In this document: positions 16,974 to 25,871 of the stretch, one piece after another | Layout of the letters: every line of letters begins with the position of its first letter | Numbering within the stretch: the first letter of the stretch is position 1 | Origin: Lachnospiraceae bacterium | Lineage (GTDB): Bacteria; Bacillota; Clostridia; Lachnospirales; Lachnospiraceae | DNA: 33,755 nucleotides | Direction of reading: 5' to 3' | Assembly: GCA_017962225.1 (NCBI GenBank) | Contig: JAGCVT010000080.1 | Span: 1-33,755 of the forward strand | The notes under the pieces: generated by a model | Databases searched by the model: none | What the model was told of the DNA's origin: nothing | What the model saw: only the letters and a program-made list of their open reading frames with translations | Program-made: the position numbers and the translations under genes

Positions 16974-19304
16974 TTAATTATTGTTTAAATGATAAAGTCC
17001 GTATAATGCCTGTCCCAAAGCTATGCCGCCGTCATTGGGCGGAATAATGCTGTGATGGATGACATTAAGGTTTTCTTTTTTAAGTTTTTCTTTTGTTAAT
17101 TTAAGCAACAAAATATTCTGATAAACACCACCGCTTAAAGCGACGGTTTTTATGCCTGTTTTATCCGAAGACAGAACGCACTGCTTAACTATCATCGAAG
17201 AGAGTGCATCATGGAAATAGTAAGCCAACTTTTCTTTGCTTTCGCCGTTTAAATACCTTTCAGCGATATTTAAAACAAATTCATTGGTGTTTAAAACATT
17301 GTCTTTTATGAGCTCAATATCGCTCATAAAAGATATGGCAGGGTTTTCTTTTTCATACTTCAGTGCGGCAAACATTAACGATGTCGATGCTTCGCCTTCA
17401 AAAGTGGAAGAGCGTTTAATGTTTAATATTGCACTTACCGCATCAAAGATTCTTCCGGCAGAGGTGGATTTTACGCTGTTAATGTTTTTCGAAGCCATCT
17501 GCGAGAGAAGATTGAATTCGCCTTCGCTGCAGAGGTTTAATTTAAGTGCGATTTCTTTTCCGTTATCTGCGTTGTCCCGAAGAATGCTTGCTGCGATCCG
17601 CCAGCCTTCTTTTGCGGAAATATCACCGCCTGACTGGATAAATGGAGCAACACTTGTTATTCTTTCGAAATCATGGATGCTGCACTTAAGTATTTCGCCG
17701 CCCCAGATGGTGCCGTCAGTACCATACCCTGTACCGTCAAAAGAAACACCGATAACGTCATCGAGATAATTGTTTTCTGCCATACATGATAAAATATGCG
17801 CGTAATGGTGCTGGACCTTAATAAGGGGCAAATTAAGCGTTTCTGCGACCTCTGTGGTGTGGTACAAAGGATGCAGGTCGCATACGGCGAGAGTGGGCTC
17901 TGCTTCAAGCAGGGTTTCCATTCTGGTAATCGATGCTTTTAATGCCTCGACTGAACGAAGATCTTCCATATCTCCGATGTATGCGGAAGGATAAAGCATT
18001 GAATCTTTTGCTATGCAGAAGGTGTTTTTAAGTTCGCCGCCGATTGCAAGGACATGGCCTTTTTCTTTTGATGAAACCATTACGGGAAGTGGAGCAAATC
18101 CGCGCGATCTTCGAATCATGTAAGGCTTTTCTTCGAAAAAGTCGGTGACAGTATCGTCGCAACGAAGTCTTATTTTACGGTTGTTTGAAAGTATATAATC
18201 CGCATATGACGATATTTCGTTTAATGCATCGGAGTCGGTTCTGCAAATGGGTGCGCCTGATGCATTTCCTGATGTCATTACCAAAGCATCAGGAATTGAA
18301 AAATCGTCGTTGTAGTCAAATAAAAGCAGCTGAATCGGCGCATACGGAAGCATTACACCAAGCGTTGGATTTCCGGGCGCGAGTGATTCGGCAAGCTCAT
18401 TGCAGTCATCTTTTTTGGTTAAAAGAACAATAGGTTTCTGATGACCGCATAAAAGTTCTTCCTGTTCTTTTTTTACTTCACAGTATTTTAAAACAGTTTC
18501 GAATGAACGCATCATAACCGCAAAAGGTTTTGCAGGTCTGGTTTTAAGTACGCGCAGTCTTTTTACGGCTTCTTCGTTGGTTGCATCACATGCAAGATGG
18601 AATCCGCCGATACCTTTTACCGCTACGATTTTACCTTCGATGATGGCTTTTCTGGCTGCGGTTATTGCATCGCGGCCTTTAATGCCTGCATATTTTATGA
18701 ACGATTCTTCGGAGTCTTTTGGGACTTCGGAAAGAATGCTTTTATCCAATAGATAATATTCAGGTCCGCATTCGTTGCAGCATACGGGCTGTGCATCGTA
18801 ACGTCTGGATGAGGGTGATACGTATTCGTTATGGCAGTAATCGCACATTTCGAATTCACCCATGCTAGTACGCACGCGGTCGTAGGGCATCGAGTCTAGG
18901 ATGGTAAGTCTCGGACCGCAGTTGGTACAGTTGATAAAAGGATGCAAGAATCTTTTATCGGTGGGAGTGAAGAGTTCCTTTTTGCATTCGTCACAGATAG
19001 CGATATCGGGCGAGACAAAAATCTCTCCGGGATCTTTTTCGCTCTCGATGATGGTGAATGCATCAAAAGGTTCTTCGTCTTCATATTTTTTTATGATTTC
19101 AAGTATTACGGAACGTTTGGGCGGGCGATGATTTAGTGCATCAAAAAGTGCTTCAATGTTTTCACCCTGTGCATGTATTTCTACATACGAGCCTTTGTTT
19201 GCAACTGTACCTTTTATGTTGTTTTCAAGACAGGTACGGCTCACAAACGGGCGAAATCCCACACCCTGCACAATGCCGTATACTCTTATAATGCAAGTAT
19301 TCAA
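16974..19304 (-). CDS. hypF: HypF, carbamoyltransferase for cyanide ligand synthesis
   Basis: A 776-residue enzyme that activates carbamoyl phosphate and transfers the carbamoyl group to HypE. The domains are complete: an acylphosphatase domain with GIVQGVGFRPF (about 7-90), a double zinc-finger region with CDEC/CTNC and CDYC/CNEC pairs, a YrdC-like domain (KTRPAKPFAVMM), and a Kae1-like carbamoyltransferase (HHYAHILSCMAE, FDGTGYGTDG, ALSGGVYQN). No ATG lies near the start. The TTG at 19304 has GGAG 6 nt upstream and gives the conserved N-terminus directly. A TTG at 19316 would add four residues. It follows the second nifK-like gene by about 20 bases. Confidence 0.95.
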   Translation of the reverse strand: MNTCIIRVYGIVQGVGFRPFVSRTCLENNIKGTVANKGSYVEIHAQGENIEALFDALNHRPPKRSVILEIIKKYEDEEPFDAFTIIESEKDPGEIFVSPDIAICDECKKELFTPTDKRFLHPFINCTNCGPRLTILDSMPYDRVRTSMGEFEMCDYCHNEYVSPSSRRYDAQPVCCNECGPEYYLLDKSILSEVPKDSEESFIKYAGIKGRDAITAARKAIIEGKIVAVKGIGGFHLACDATNEEAVKRLRVLKTRPAKPFAVMMRSFETVLKYCEVKKEQEELLCGHQKPIVLLTKKDDCNELAESLAPGNPTLGVMLPYAPIQLLLFDYNDDFSIPDALVMTSGNASGAPICRTDSDALNEISSYADYILSNNRKIRLRCDDTVTDFFEEKPYMIRRSRGFAPLPVMVSSKEKGHVLAIGGELKNTFCIAKDSMLYPSAYIGDMEDLRSVEALKASITRMETLLEAEPTLAVCDLHPLYHTTEVAETLNLPLIKVQHHYAHILSCMAENNYLDDVIGVSFDGTGYGTDGTIWGGEILKCSIHDFERITSVAPFIQSGGDISAKEGWRIAASILRDNADNGKEIALKLNLCSEGEFNLLSQMASKNINSVKSTSAGRIFDAVSAILNIKRSSTFEGEASTSLMFAALKYEKENPAISFMSDIELIKDNVLNTNEFVLNIAERYLNGESKEKLAYYFHDALSSMIVKQCVLSSDKTGIKTVALSGGVYQNILLLKLTKEKLKKENLNVIHHSIIPPNDGGIALGQALYGLYHLNNN

Positions 19305-19317
19305 AATAGTCTCCAAT

Positions 19318-19330
19318 ATTATGTTAACCT
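19318..19330 (-). repeat. Single copy of the ATTATGTTAAC-type motif
   Basis: ATTATGTTAACCT overlaps the stop of the second nifK-like gene and lies just before hypF. It matches the 13-nt units in the hypD-hypE gap. Confidence 0.45.
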
Positions 19331-20367
19331 AATAAGCGGCCGGAAACTGCGAATTCGGGATAGTCGATGAACTCGCCGTTGAAGCCTGTAGCTTTGATTA
19401 AGGGCAGAGCGTCGGAGTCTGCGATAATCAAATCAAAGTTTTCTTTTTCGAGTAATTCCGTAAGATCGTCTTCGCCGCTTAACTGAATATCGCCTTCCTT
19501 AGCGAATTCCTTATCCTGCATAAACCATGTGGCGCATTTAATCTTGTCGGTGTTTCCGATTGTGTTTCTCAGTTCATTAGCGGCAAACTGAGAGTGTATA
19601 ATCAGTATGTTTTTTCCGGAATAATTCTTGGCTTCGCTTACGATGTTTTCAGGTATAAAAGAATAAGCAATTTCGTAAGGAATTCCGAACTTGTCGTTTA
19701 AGTATTTTGCGGCTTTCAAACCGGCGAGTGAAATGACAATATTTTTCTCGCATTCACCTGCCTTTATTACATCTTCGAGAGTGGTTCCCATCGAATAAAT
19801 AACCGCATTGTCATAACCTTTTTTCGAAAGGTATTCTTTGAGGTTTGAAGCATCTTTATAGCCTGTTTCGATAGGCGTTGCTCCGATAATACCGACTCTG
19901 CCTTTAACCTTTTCAAAACTGTCTTTTGCAAATGTTTCAAAAAGACGGAACCAGGCTTTTTCTTCGCCCTTGTCGTAATATCCTGTACCCGTGCAGTCCA
20001 AGGCGATACAGGGAACATTGATTTTTTTCTCACCCATTCTTTCCAGGGAACGTAAGTCGGTAGCGATAATTGCGGGAACGGGAGTTGAAACTATAAGCGC
20101 AAATTTTCCGCCGAGCTGTTCGTATGAGAGTGCGAGCTTCTGAATAAGCTTGTCGTCTCTTCCCATGATTGCATCCATGTCACGAAGACCGGCACTGAAA
20201 ACGGCACTTTTTTTATCCAACCATCTGGGTTCGTCGAATCCGCAGATATTGCCTGCGCATCCGCCGGCATCACATATTATGATTAATCCGCCCAGCTCAT
20301 AAAAGACACCGCAGGCGCCGGACTGATCCGGAGCAAAGGGCGACATATATTTTAAAAATTTCTTCAT
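19324..20367 (-). CDS. Nitrogenase-like beta subunit 2 (NifK-like, short)
   Basis: A 347-residue member of the nitrogenase component-1 superfamily, much shorter than NifK (~520). The N-terminus aligns with the cluster-binding part of NifK: SGACG (C19), DAGGCAGN (C37) and C42, then a DEPRW-DKKS motif shared with the other beta subunit here. The third usual cluster Cys is replaced, because the region reads VSTPVPAIIATDL (S94-T95). It should pair with the NifD-like protein encoded just upstream to form a heterodimer reduced by NifH-like 2. The substrate is unknown. AAGGTAG precedes the ATG. The gap before it holds ATTATGTAAACC. Confidence 0.85.
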   Translation of the reverse strand: MKKFLKYMSPFAPDQSGACGVFYELGGLIIICDAGGCAGNICGFDEPRWLDKKSAVFSAGLRDMDAIMGRDDKLIQKLALSYEQLGGKFALIVSTPVPAIIATDLRSLERMGEKKINVPCIALDCTGTGYYDKGEEKAWFRLFETFAKDSFEKVKGRVGIIGATPIETGYKDASNLKEYLSKKGYDNAVIYSMGTTLEDVIKAGECEKNIVISLAGLKAAKYLNDKFGIPYEIAYSFIPENIVSEAKNYSGKNILIIHSQFAANELRNTIGNTDKIKCATWFMQDKEFAKEGDIQLSGEDDLTELLEKENFDLIIADSDALPLIKATGFNGEFIDYPEFAVSGRLLG

Positions 20368-20388
20368 GTAAACTACCTTAAATTTGAA

Positions 20389-20401
20389 ATTATGTAAACC
20401 A
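20389..20401 (-). repeat. Copy of the ATTATGTAAAC-type motif
   Basis: ATTATGTAAACCA lies in the 36-nt gap before the second nifK-like gene. A degenerate second copy (TTCATGTAAACTA) begins about 24 nt away, over the start codon. Confidence 0.45.
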
Positions 20402-20403
20402 AA

Positions 20404-21684
20404 CTATTTTAAAAGTTCTTTATCCAAAGCATCAAAAAGGTCTGTCACAGCCTGATATCCGAAAGGCTCGGTATCGTCACAACATTCAATGCCGGGCTTG
20501 TCTGAAAAATAATAAGCGCAGTCGGAACCGATGTAGCAGTCGATATCGTCATTTTCGTACATAAGCATGGTCGGTGAGAGATTGGAGTAAACCTTTGTAT
20601 CGGGACTTAACTCGGCCAGTGCTTTTAAGAATCTGTAATTAAGTTCGCCGATTGTTGCAAATACGCACTCGACTTTGAATCCTTCTTTTACGAGCATCAA
20701 AGCGATTTCGATTGCATCGCCGTTTAGGATTTCACCGACAGCGAATTTTAATTCTCCGTGTTTCTCTTTGAAATCAGCGATTTTCTTTTTGGCGTTTTCC
20801 AAGTATTCGGAATCGTCGAATTTTACACCAAGCGCATTCGCCAGCAGCGCATACTGATTGTGTATTTTATCAGGCTGATAAAGGCGGAGCATTTCGATAA
20901 AAGGAATGCCTAATCGCTTTTGAATATCCTGTGCCGCATGCCTTGATTCGGGATTTAAAACAAGGTTGAAATTCGCTTTCGAAAGTTCTTTGTATTCATC
21001 AAAAGTTTCACACCTTGCAAGCTCTCTGATATTTTCGATACCCGCACTTCTTAAAAGAGAATATAGTTCGCTTTTATCGTTTAAGGGAGAGAAAAATCCC
21101 ATTATGTTCATGTCTCTGTTTTCTCTTTTTGTTTTATCAAGAAGAGAGTAGACGCTTGTTCTGACATAAGCCATGGGTGAAAGACGTTTTTCTCTGGTTA
21201 ATGCATACATGTAACATGCCACGCAGGGAATTGAATGAGTCTCTGTGACTTTTCTGCAGATACGCTCCATATCAGTTCCTAAAAGAGCATCGACGCAGGT
21301 GATACAGATCATGATTGCGGACGGTCTTTTATCGAGCGAATCGAGTATCTCCCTGCATGCATCGTTTATCTTCATTAAATGTCTTCCGGTAACGATGTCA
21401 GTATCGTCCAAAAGCTGGAAAAAGAAACGATGCTTATATTCCGGAGAACTCTTAAAAAGAGATGTGTTTCTGCCACAGCACGAAGGTGATACGAGCAGCA
21501 TCACGGATTCAGGCACAGCGAGTCCCGCGCGCTTTACACCGTATCCTTTTGCTCCGGGAGAGTTAAAGGATAAAGTGGCGGGAGATGAGTATATTAAGTG
21601 CTTGTTGGAAACAAATTCCACAGGGAGATTATCGTATCCTTCAGCTACTATTTCTTTAGTTGTCTTAAAAAAAGCTTTGTTCAT
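20404..21684 (-). CDS. Nitrogenase-like alpha subunit 2 (NifD-like)
   Basis: A 426-residue component-1 superfamily protein. Cluster-binding candidates are C69-C70 in VSPSCCGRN and C130 in ICITCVDALLGTD, where the TC-x4-LxGxD pattern is the superfamily hallmark. The position of the FeMo-cofactor Cys ligand of NifD (in the CYRSMNY-like region before a GIPW) reads NPESRHAAQDIQKRLGIPF, so it is Asn by my alignment. The C-terminal His ligand region (HGYDG in NifD) reads EPFGYQAVTDLF with no His. It therefore cannot hold FeMo-co in the known way. The ATG has AAGGA upstream. It forms module 2 with the flanking nifH-like and nifK-like genes. Confidence 0.87.
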   Translation of the reverse strand: MNKAFFKTTKEIVAEGYDNLPVEFVSNKHLIYSSPATLSFNSPGAKGYGVKRAGLAVPESVMLLVSPSCCGRNTSLFKSSPEYKHRFFFQLLDDTDIVTGRHLMKINDACREILDSLDKRPSAIMICITCVDALLGTDMERICRKVTETHSIPCVACYMYALTREKRLSPMAYVRTSVYSLLDKTKRENRDMNIMGFFSPLNDKSELYSLLRSAGIENIRELARCETFDEYKELSKANFNLVLNPESRHAAQDIQKRLGIPFIEMLRLYQPDKIHNQYALLANALGVKFDDSEYLENAKKKIADFKEKHGELKFAVGEILNGDAIEIALMLVKEGFKVECVFATIGELNYRFLKALAELSPDTKVYSNLSPTMLMYENDDIDCYIGSDCAYYFSDKPGIECCDDTEPFGYQAVTDLFDALDKELLK

Positions 21685-21705
21685 TTATGTCCTTAAAATC
21701 AAAAA

Positions 21706-22470
21706 TTATATTCCGGCTTCGTCTTCTTTTATGAGCAGTTTTGCAAGATTAAGGAAACTTTGGCTAACGGGAAGATTAGGGTCGCCTTCAATGACGGTTT
21801 TTCCTTCGTCCTCGAATCGGATGATGTCATCGCTTCTCGGAATGTCGGCGATTATTTCTAAGTTGTGGCTGGTGGCAAATTCGCGAACCTTTTCTTCCTC
21901 GTTTAATACATTTCTTCTGTTTAAAACGATACCGCGAACGTTTGCGTAGCTTCGCTCCTTAAAGTTTTCAACCGCGCTGTTAATATTGTTGGCTGCATAA
22001 AGAGCCATTTTTTCACCTGATGTCACGATGATGATTTTGCTTGCAAGACCTTCTCTGATGGGAGCCGCAAAACCGCCGCAGACTACGTCTCCGAGTACAT
22101 CGTACAGAACAGCGTCGGGCTTGAAGGTTTCAAAAAGTTTTAATTCTTCAAGCAGTGAGAAAGTAGTAATAATTCCGCGTCCAGCACATCCTAGTCCGGG
22201 TGTCGGACCGCCTGTTTCGATACATAAAACTCCGCCGTAACCGACCTTTGAAATTTCTTTGAGTGATTCAGGTTCTTTGTCGTAATCACGCATATAATTC
22301 ATTACCGGAAATACAGGATTTCCCGATAAAAGATTCGCGGTTGAATCGGCTTTCGGATCGCACCCTATCTGGATAACTCTTTTTCCTAGGTATGCAAGTG
22401 CGGCCGAGAGATTGGATGTGACGGTTGATTTACCAATGCCGCCTTTTCCGTAGATTGCTATTTTAATCAT
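21706..22470 (-). CDS. NifH-like reductase 2 (ATP-dependent Fe protein)
   Basis: A 254-residue homodimeric Fe-protein homologue that should hydrolyse ATP and pass low-potential electrons to its NifDK-like partner. All key residues are present: Walker A GKGGIGKS (8-15), switch I CDPKADST, cluster ligands C95 in GLGCAGRGI and C131 in [10 protein letters not shown], and R98, the Arg that is ADP-ribosylated in some NifH proteins. AGGAGT precedes the ATG by 7 nt. It is the first gene of module 2, 10 bases after the first nifK-like gene. It is clearly related to the other NifH-like protein here but differs throughout, so the duplication is old. Confidence 0.94.
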   Translation of the reverse strand: MIKIAIYGKGGIGKSTVTSNLSAALAYLGKRVIQIGCDPKADSTANLLSGNPVFPVMNYMRDYDKEPESLKEISKVGYGGVLCIETGGPTPGLGCAGRGIITTFSLLEELKLFETFKPDAVLYDVLGDVVCGGFAAPIREGLASKIIIVTSGEKMALYAANNINSAVENFKERSYANVRGIVLNRRNVLNEEEKVREFATSHNLEIIADIPRSDDIIRFEDEGKTVIEGDPNLPVSQSFLNLAKLLIKEDEAGI

Positions 22471-22480
22471 GTGTATACTC

Positions 22481-23617
22481 CTAAAAATCTTCCAGTGAAG
22501 TGTAAATTAAATTCGGGGCATTTTTGGTAAAACATCTTCCCGAAAATGCTTCGTGAGGAAGTTCTATATATTTCTTATCTGCGCAAATCGGCTTAAACAA
22601 AGGATCGCCGATAATAACGTCATATTTCTTTAATTCGTTTTCAAGAATCTTTTCGTCGTCACACGACATATCAAAAGATTTTAAAATATCAAAATCACCG
22701 TCCCCGACAGTTTCAAGTACATTGGCCTTAATGCCTTTATCTAAAAGAAGCGCACTGGCAAGAGAAGTGCTCATTACGCTTTCTCCTAAAATCGCCACAT
22801 TGCCTTCTTCTCTGAAATCTGAGGTTGCATCGATATTTTCTTTTGTTTCTGATGCTGTAACAAGAGCCTCTTTTATTTTCTCTGCAAATCCGATTCCGTA
22901 AGGAACACCTTTGACATAAGGGATGTTGTATTCATCATAAAGATAATCCGCAAGAAGCTTTCCGCTTGATGAAACAATTAAATTAACATCTGCGTTAGCA
23001 AGACTTTCAATTTCCGAAAGAGATGTTTCCATGCCTACGCATGCGTTTGACTCAAAGCCTGCATCTTTTATGAACTTAACAAGCGATAAATAACTTTCTT
23101 TCTTCGGAAAATCCAGAGGTGTCATTCCTAAAAGATTGACTCTTAAGCTGTCCGATTTATCGGTCGTATCATCTTTTATGAATCTTTTTGCAATATCAAG
23201 GAATGCGTTTGCCACACCGTAAATATATGAATTCATTCCGTTTGTTTTAACGGCAAATGAAGGAATGCCTGTTTCAGATTCGACCGCATATGCGATGGCT
23301 TCAAGATCCGTTCCGATCATTGCAGGAAGAGGAGAAGCGCAGAGTGCGATAAATGCGGGCTTTAATTCATTGGCAGTAATAATAAGGTCATTTATTAATC
23401 TGTCGTCATTACCCATTACAGCATCCTTTTCGGTCAGACCGGAAATAAACATCATGCTTTTCTTGTCGTACCATCTCGGCTCGTCGTGAGTCGTATATGT
23501 CGAATTGCAGCCTGAGGCATCATGAATAACGGTCATCCCTCCGTACTCGTAGAGCGCGGAGCAGACGCCGGATGTATCGGCAGCATATATTGAAATTATT
23601 CTTGCAGTCTGGTTCAT
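22481..23617 (-). CDS. Nitrogenase-like beta subunit 1 (NifK-like, short)
   Basis: A 378-residue component-1 superfamily protein. The three NifK-type cluster cysteines seem present: C19 in [10 protein letters not shown]37 in DASGCNSTY and C93 in [14 protein letters not shown]. It shares DEPRW-DKKS (46-54) and MGNDDRLI with beta subunit 2, so the two are paralogues. The C-terminal half looks like the Rossmann-type domains of the superfamily, with no recognised cofactor ligand. Its ATG overlaps the stop of the first nifD-like gene (ATGA), a sign of tight translational coupling and likely 1:1 complex formation. The substrate is unknown. Confidence 0.87.
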   Translation of the reverse strand: MNQTARIISIYAADTSGVCSALYEYGGMTVIHDASGCNSTYTTHDEPRWYDKKSMMFISGLTEKDAVMGNDDRLINDLIITANELKPAFIALCASPLPAMIGTDLEAIAYAVESETGIPSFAVKTNGMNSYIYGVANAFLDIAKRFIKDDTTDKSDSLRVNLLGMTPLDFPKKESYLSLVKFIKDAGFESNACVGMETSLSEIESLANADVNLIVSSSGKLLADYLYDEYNIPYVKGVPYGIGFAEKIKEALVTASETKENIDATSDFREEGNVAILGESVMSTSLASALLLDKGIKANVLETVGDGDFDILKSFDMSCDDEKILENELKKYDVIIGDPLFKPICADKKYIELPHEAFSGRCFTKNAPNLIYTSLEDF

Positions 23618-24960
23618 AGGCAGCTTTCACAGGCAAGTCCCTTGTGGGAGATTGTCAGTTTTAAATCCTTGGGGTTATTGTATGCATCAATTATTAGTTT
23701 ACATAAGTTTGTAATACCGTCGAATCCGTACATTCCTCCGCCTTCGATAATATTTACAAATTTTCTGCTCTGGCAGAAGTATGCAGCTTTCTGTCCGATG
23801 CAGATATATTCAGAATCTGACTCATTGTTTTCGTCTGATGCGAGAAGCATTGTCGGATCCATTGAAGGAAAGATTTCAATATTCGGATTGAGTTTACATA
23901 ACTCGTCAAACGCTTCTTTTTCTTTCTTTGAGAAAGCATCGGTATAAATACGAGTTACATTAAATCCGTTCTCATATAAAAGCTTGGCAAGTCCCAAAGG
24001 TCTTGGGGTTGCGGTAGCATCAATTGCTATGGGTTTGTCTTTTATGAGATTTTTTGATTCTAAAAGAGCTTCTTTTGCTCTTTCTTTTGTTTTATCAGTT
24101 ATTTCTTTTACGTCTTCTTCTGTAAGTCCGATTGATTCGGCAAATAAATTCAGGTTATTTGTAATTTCCTTTTCATCGTAGGATAAATCTATCGGAAGAT
24201 GAGGGATATCAAGTCTTTTTGTCAGATCCTTTGCAGCATATCCAACCACGGGAAGATAAGAAATAAGCAAAGAAGCGGTTCCTAAAGAAAGATAATCCTC
24301 GTAGGTTTTGCATTTTGTGATTTCCCACATTTTATATCCGGCTTTTTCTAAAAGAGAATAAATTTCGCAGCTTTCATCCGTAGCTCTGTCGCATCCGATA
24401 AGACCGACTAATTTATCATTTACCTCACCTTTTTTAACGGGAGAGTAGAGACTCTTTTTCATCATGACGTCGGGCTCGAAAGACTTACGCATCGTCGGAG
24501 TCATATAGCAGTCAACCCAGTCGATTTCGGGATAACGGTTTTCAAGTTCCTGAGCTATTACTTTAAAATCACAGCCTTCAAACAAATGCATGCAGCTTAA
24601 ATAAACGAGGATGCATTTTGGATGTTCTTTCATTTCATCGACGATATGAGAACAGCCTTCGATTACTCTTGATTCCATTTCACCGTTCCACATATCCTGC
24701 TCGCGAAGAGCCACCCAGGACATATTTTCCATACGGTTCATTTCCGCTGCGGTAAGAATTACGCCGCGCAGACACCCCTGTGCACAGACATAAATCTGGT
24801 GTGCTTCGGGAATCAGCATGCCTGTATGAACTATGTTCCACACGCCTCTGGCAGGAGGGTTGTAATGAAGTCCGTCATGAAAAGGATTGTCAAAATCGAT
24901 TTCGGATATTCTGACAGCTTCGGGTATTCTGTTTTCATTAAGTGAAATCTGTTTTAACAT
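23614..24960 (-). CDS. Nitrogenase-like alpha subunit 1 (NifD-like)
   Basis: A 448-residue component-1 superfamily protein, the longer alpha subunit. Candidate cluster ligands are C59 and C63 in [11 protein letters not shown] and C123 in [12 protein letters not shown] (the superfamily TC-x-L-GDD region). The first P-cluster Cys of NifD appears absent. The FeMo-co Cys position reads [21 protein letters not shown] (Tyr by my alignment), and the C-terminal region [12 protein letters not shown] keeps the GYDG loop but has no His ligand. The extreme C-terminus is an extra CESC pair (444-447), unusual for NifD. AAAGGA precedes the ATG, which overlaps the stop of nifH-like 1. It is inferred to be the catalytic or assembly partner in module 1. 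Confidence 0.88.
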   Translation of the reverse strand: MLKQISLNENRIPEAVRISEIDFDNPFHDGLHYNPPARGVWNIVHTGMLIPEAHQIYVCAQGCLRGVILTAAEMNRMENMSWVALREQDMWNGEMESRVIEGCSHIVDEMKEHPKCILVYLSCMHLFEGCDFKVIAQELENRYPEIDWVDCYMTPTMRKSFEPDVMMKKSLYSPVKKGEVNDKLVGLIGCDRATDESCEIYSLLEKAGYKMWEITKCKTYEDYLSLGTASLLISYLPVVGYAAKDLTKRLDIPHLPIDLSYDEKEITNNLNLFAESIGLTEEDVKEITDKTKERAKEALLESKNLIKDKPIAIDATATPRPLGLAKLLYENGFNVTRIYTDAFSKKEKEAFDELCKLNPNIEIFPSMDPTMLLASDENNESDSEYICIGQKAAYFCQSRKFVNIIEGGGMYGFDGITNLCKLIIDAYNNPKDLKLTISHKGLACESCL

Positions 24961-25706
24961 TCAAAATCCTTTATAATCTTATCCGCAAGTCCTAAAAGGG
25001 CTTCGCAGACATCGCTTTCGGGGAAAAGATCCACGATTGTTTTCCCCTGTTTTTCGGCCTCTGCAAAAAGAGGGCTTCGGGGAATAATCGCGGAAATATT
25101 TGTATCAAAATCTTTTACGAGCGTTTCAACATTTTCAAGTTCGTTTTCAACGCCTCTGCAGTTTAATATAATGCCGCCGAGTTTTGCGTAATCTCTTTTC
25201 TTAAAATTCTCGATGGCCATGGCAATATTTGCAGCCGCGTATACGGACATTTTTTCGCCAGATGTGACGATATAAACTTTTTCCGCAAAGCCTTTTCTCA
25301 TTGGCATCGTAAAACCGCCGCAGACTACGTCTCCGAGTACGTCATAGATTACGACGTCGGGTTTGTAGTAGTCGTAAGCACCTTTATTTTCAAGTGATTC
25401 AAGCGCATTTATAATGCCTCGTCCGGCACATCCGAGCCCAGGTACGGGACCGCCTGCCTCTACGCAGTAAACGCCCGACTCGCTCATCTTTACCATGTCT
25501 TCCAAAGTAAAAGGTTTTGAACTTCTGACTAAATCAAGCACGGAAGTAACCTTCTCCTTCGGACATAAAAGAGAAGTGGAGTCTGCTTTCGGGTCGCAGC
25601 CGATCTGCATTACTTTTAGACCTTTTTTCACAAAGGCCGCACTTAAATTGGATGAGAGCGTGGATTTACCGATCCCGCCTTTTCCGTAAATAGCAAATTT
25701 GATCAT
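24954..25706 (-). CDS. NifH-like reductase 1 (ATP-dependent Fe protein)
   Basis: A 250-residue Fe-protein homologue and the first gene of the ten-gene operon. It has Walker A GKGGIGKS (8-15), CDPKADST, cluster ligands C93 in GLGCAGRGI and C129 in [10 protein letters not shown], and R96. It ends in DFEC, and its stop overlaps the next start, so it is coupled to nifD-like 1. AGGAAAC precedes the ATG. A hairpin terminator lies only 45 bases upstream, so transcription must either begin in that short gap or read through the hairpin. The family also includes BchL, ChlL and CfbC reductases; its partner subunits decide the function, which is unknown here. Confidence 0.94.
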   Translation of the reverse strand: MIKFAIYGKGGIGKSTLSSNLSAAFVKKGLKVMQIGCDPKADSTSLLCPKEKVTSVLDLVRSSKPFTLEDMVKMSESGVYCVEAGGPVPGLGCAGRGIINALESLENKGAYDYYKPDVVIYDVLGDVVCGGFTMPMRKGFAEKVYIVTSGEKMSVYAAANIAMAIENFKKRDYAKLGGIILNCRGVENELENVETLVKDFDTNISAIIPRSPLFAEAEKQGKTIVDLFPESDVCEALLGLADKIIKDFEC

Positions 25707-25750
25707 TTTTTGTTTCCTACATTATTCGTTAAAGCCATCATTTAAACCAT

Positions 25751-25782
25751 AAAAAAACACCCTTCCGACATAGAAAGAGTGT
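25751..25782 (-). terminator. Hairpin terminator or attenuator before the nifH-like operon
   Basis: On the minus strand, ACACTCTTT and GAAGGGTGT form a 9-bp stem with two wobbles and an 8-nt loop, followed by T7. It lies between the ACT-domain gene and nifH-like 1. It could end the ACT transcript or, with the ~90 nt before it, act as a regulated leader terminator for the operon. Confidence 0.8.
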
Positions 25783-25871
25783 ATCAAAAAAGAAATTGGC
25801 AAACACTTTCATCTCAAGCTGAATACAGGTTTCGACGTCAGAATTTTTTATGATTTATAATGTTTTCAATG

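Noticed and set aside
19324..25706. True molybdenum nitrogenase (nifHDK)
   Set aside because: FeMo-cofactor ligands are missing, the subunits are short, and no nifB, nifE, nifN or molybdate genes are in the window.
19324..25706. Chlorophyll-type reductases (DPOR/COR) or CfbCD of the F430 pathway
   Set aside because: No tetrapyrrole genes are nearby and the host looks like a fermentative Firmicute. CfbD is a single subunit type, while here there are two heterodimer-like pairs. Not fully excluded without a tree.
25783..25871. Known riboswitch in the leader of the nifH-like operon
   Set aside because: I could not match the conserved bases of cobalamin, Moco, c-di-GMP or purine classes; only the terminator hairpin is clear.
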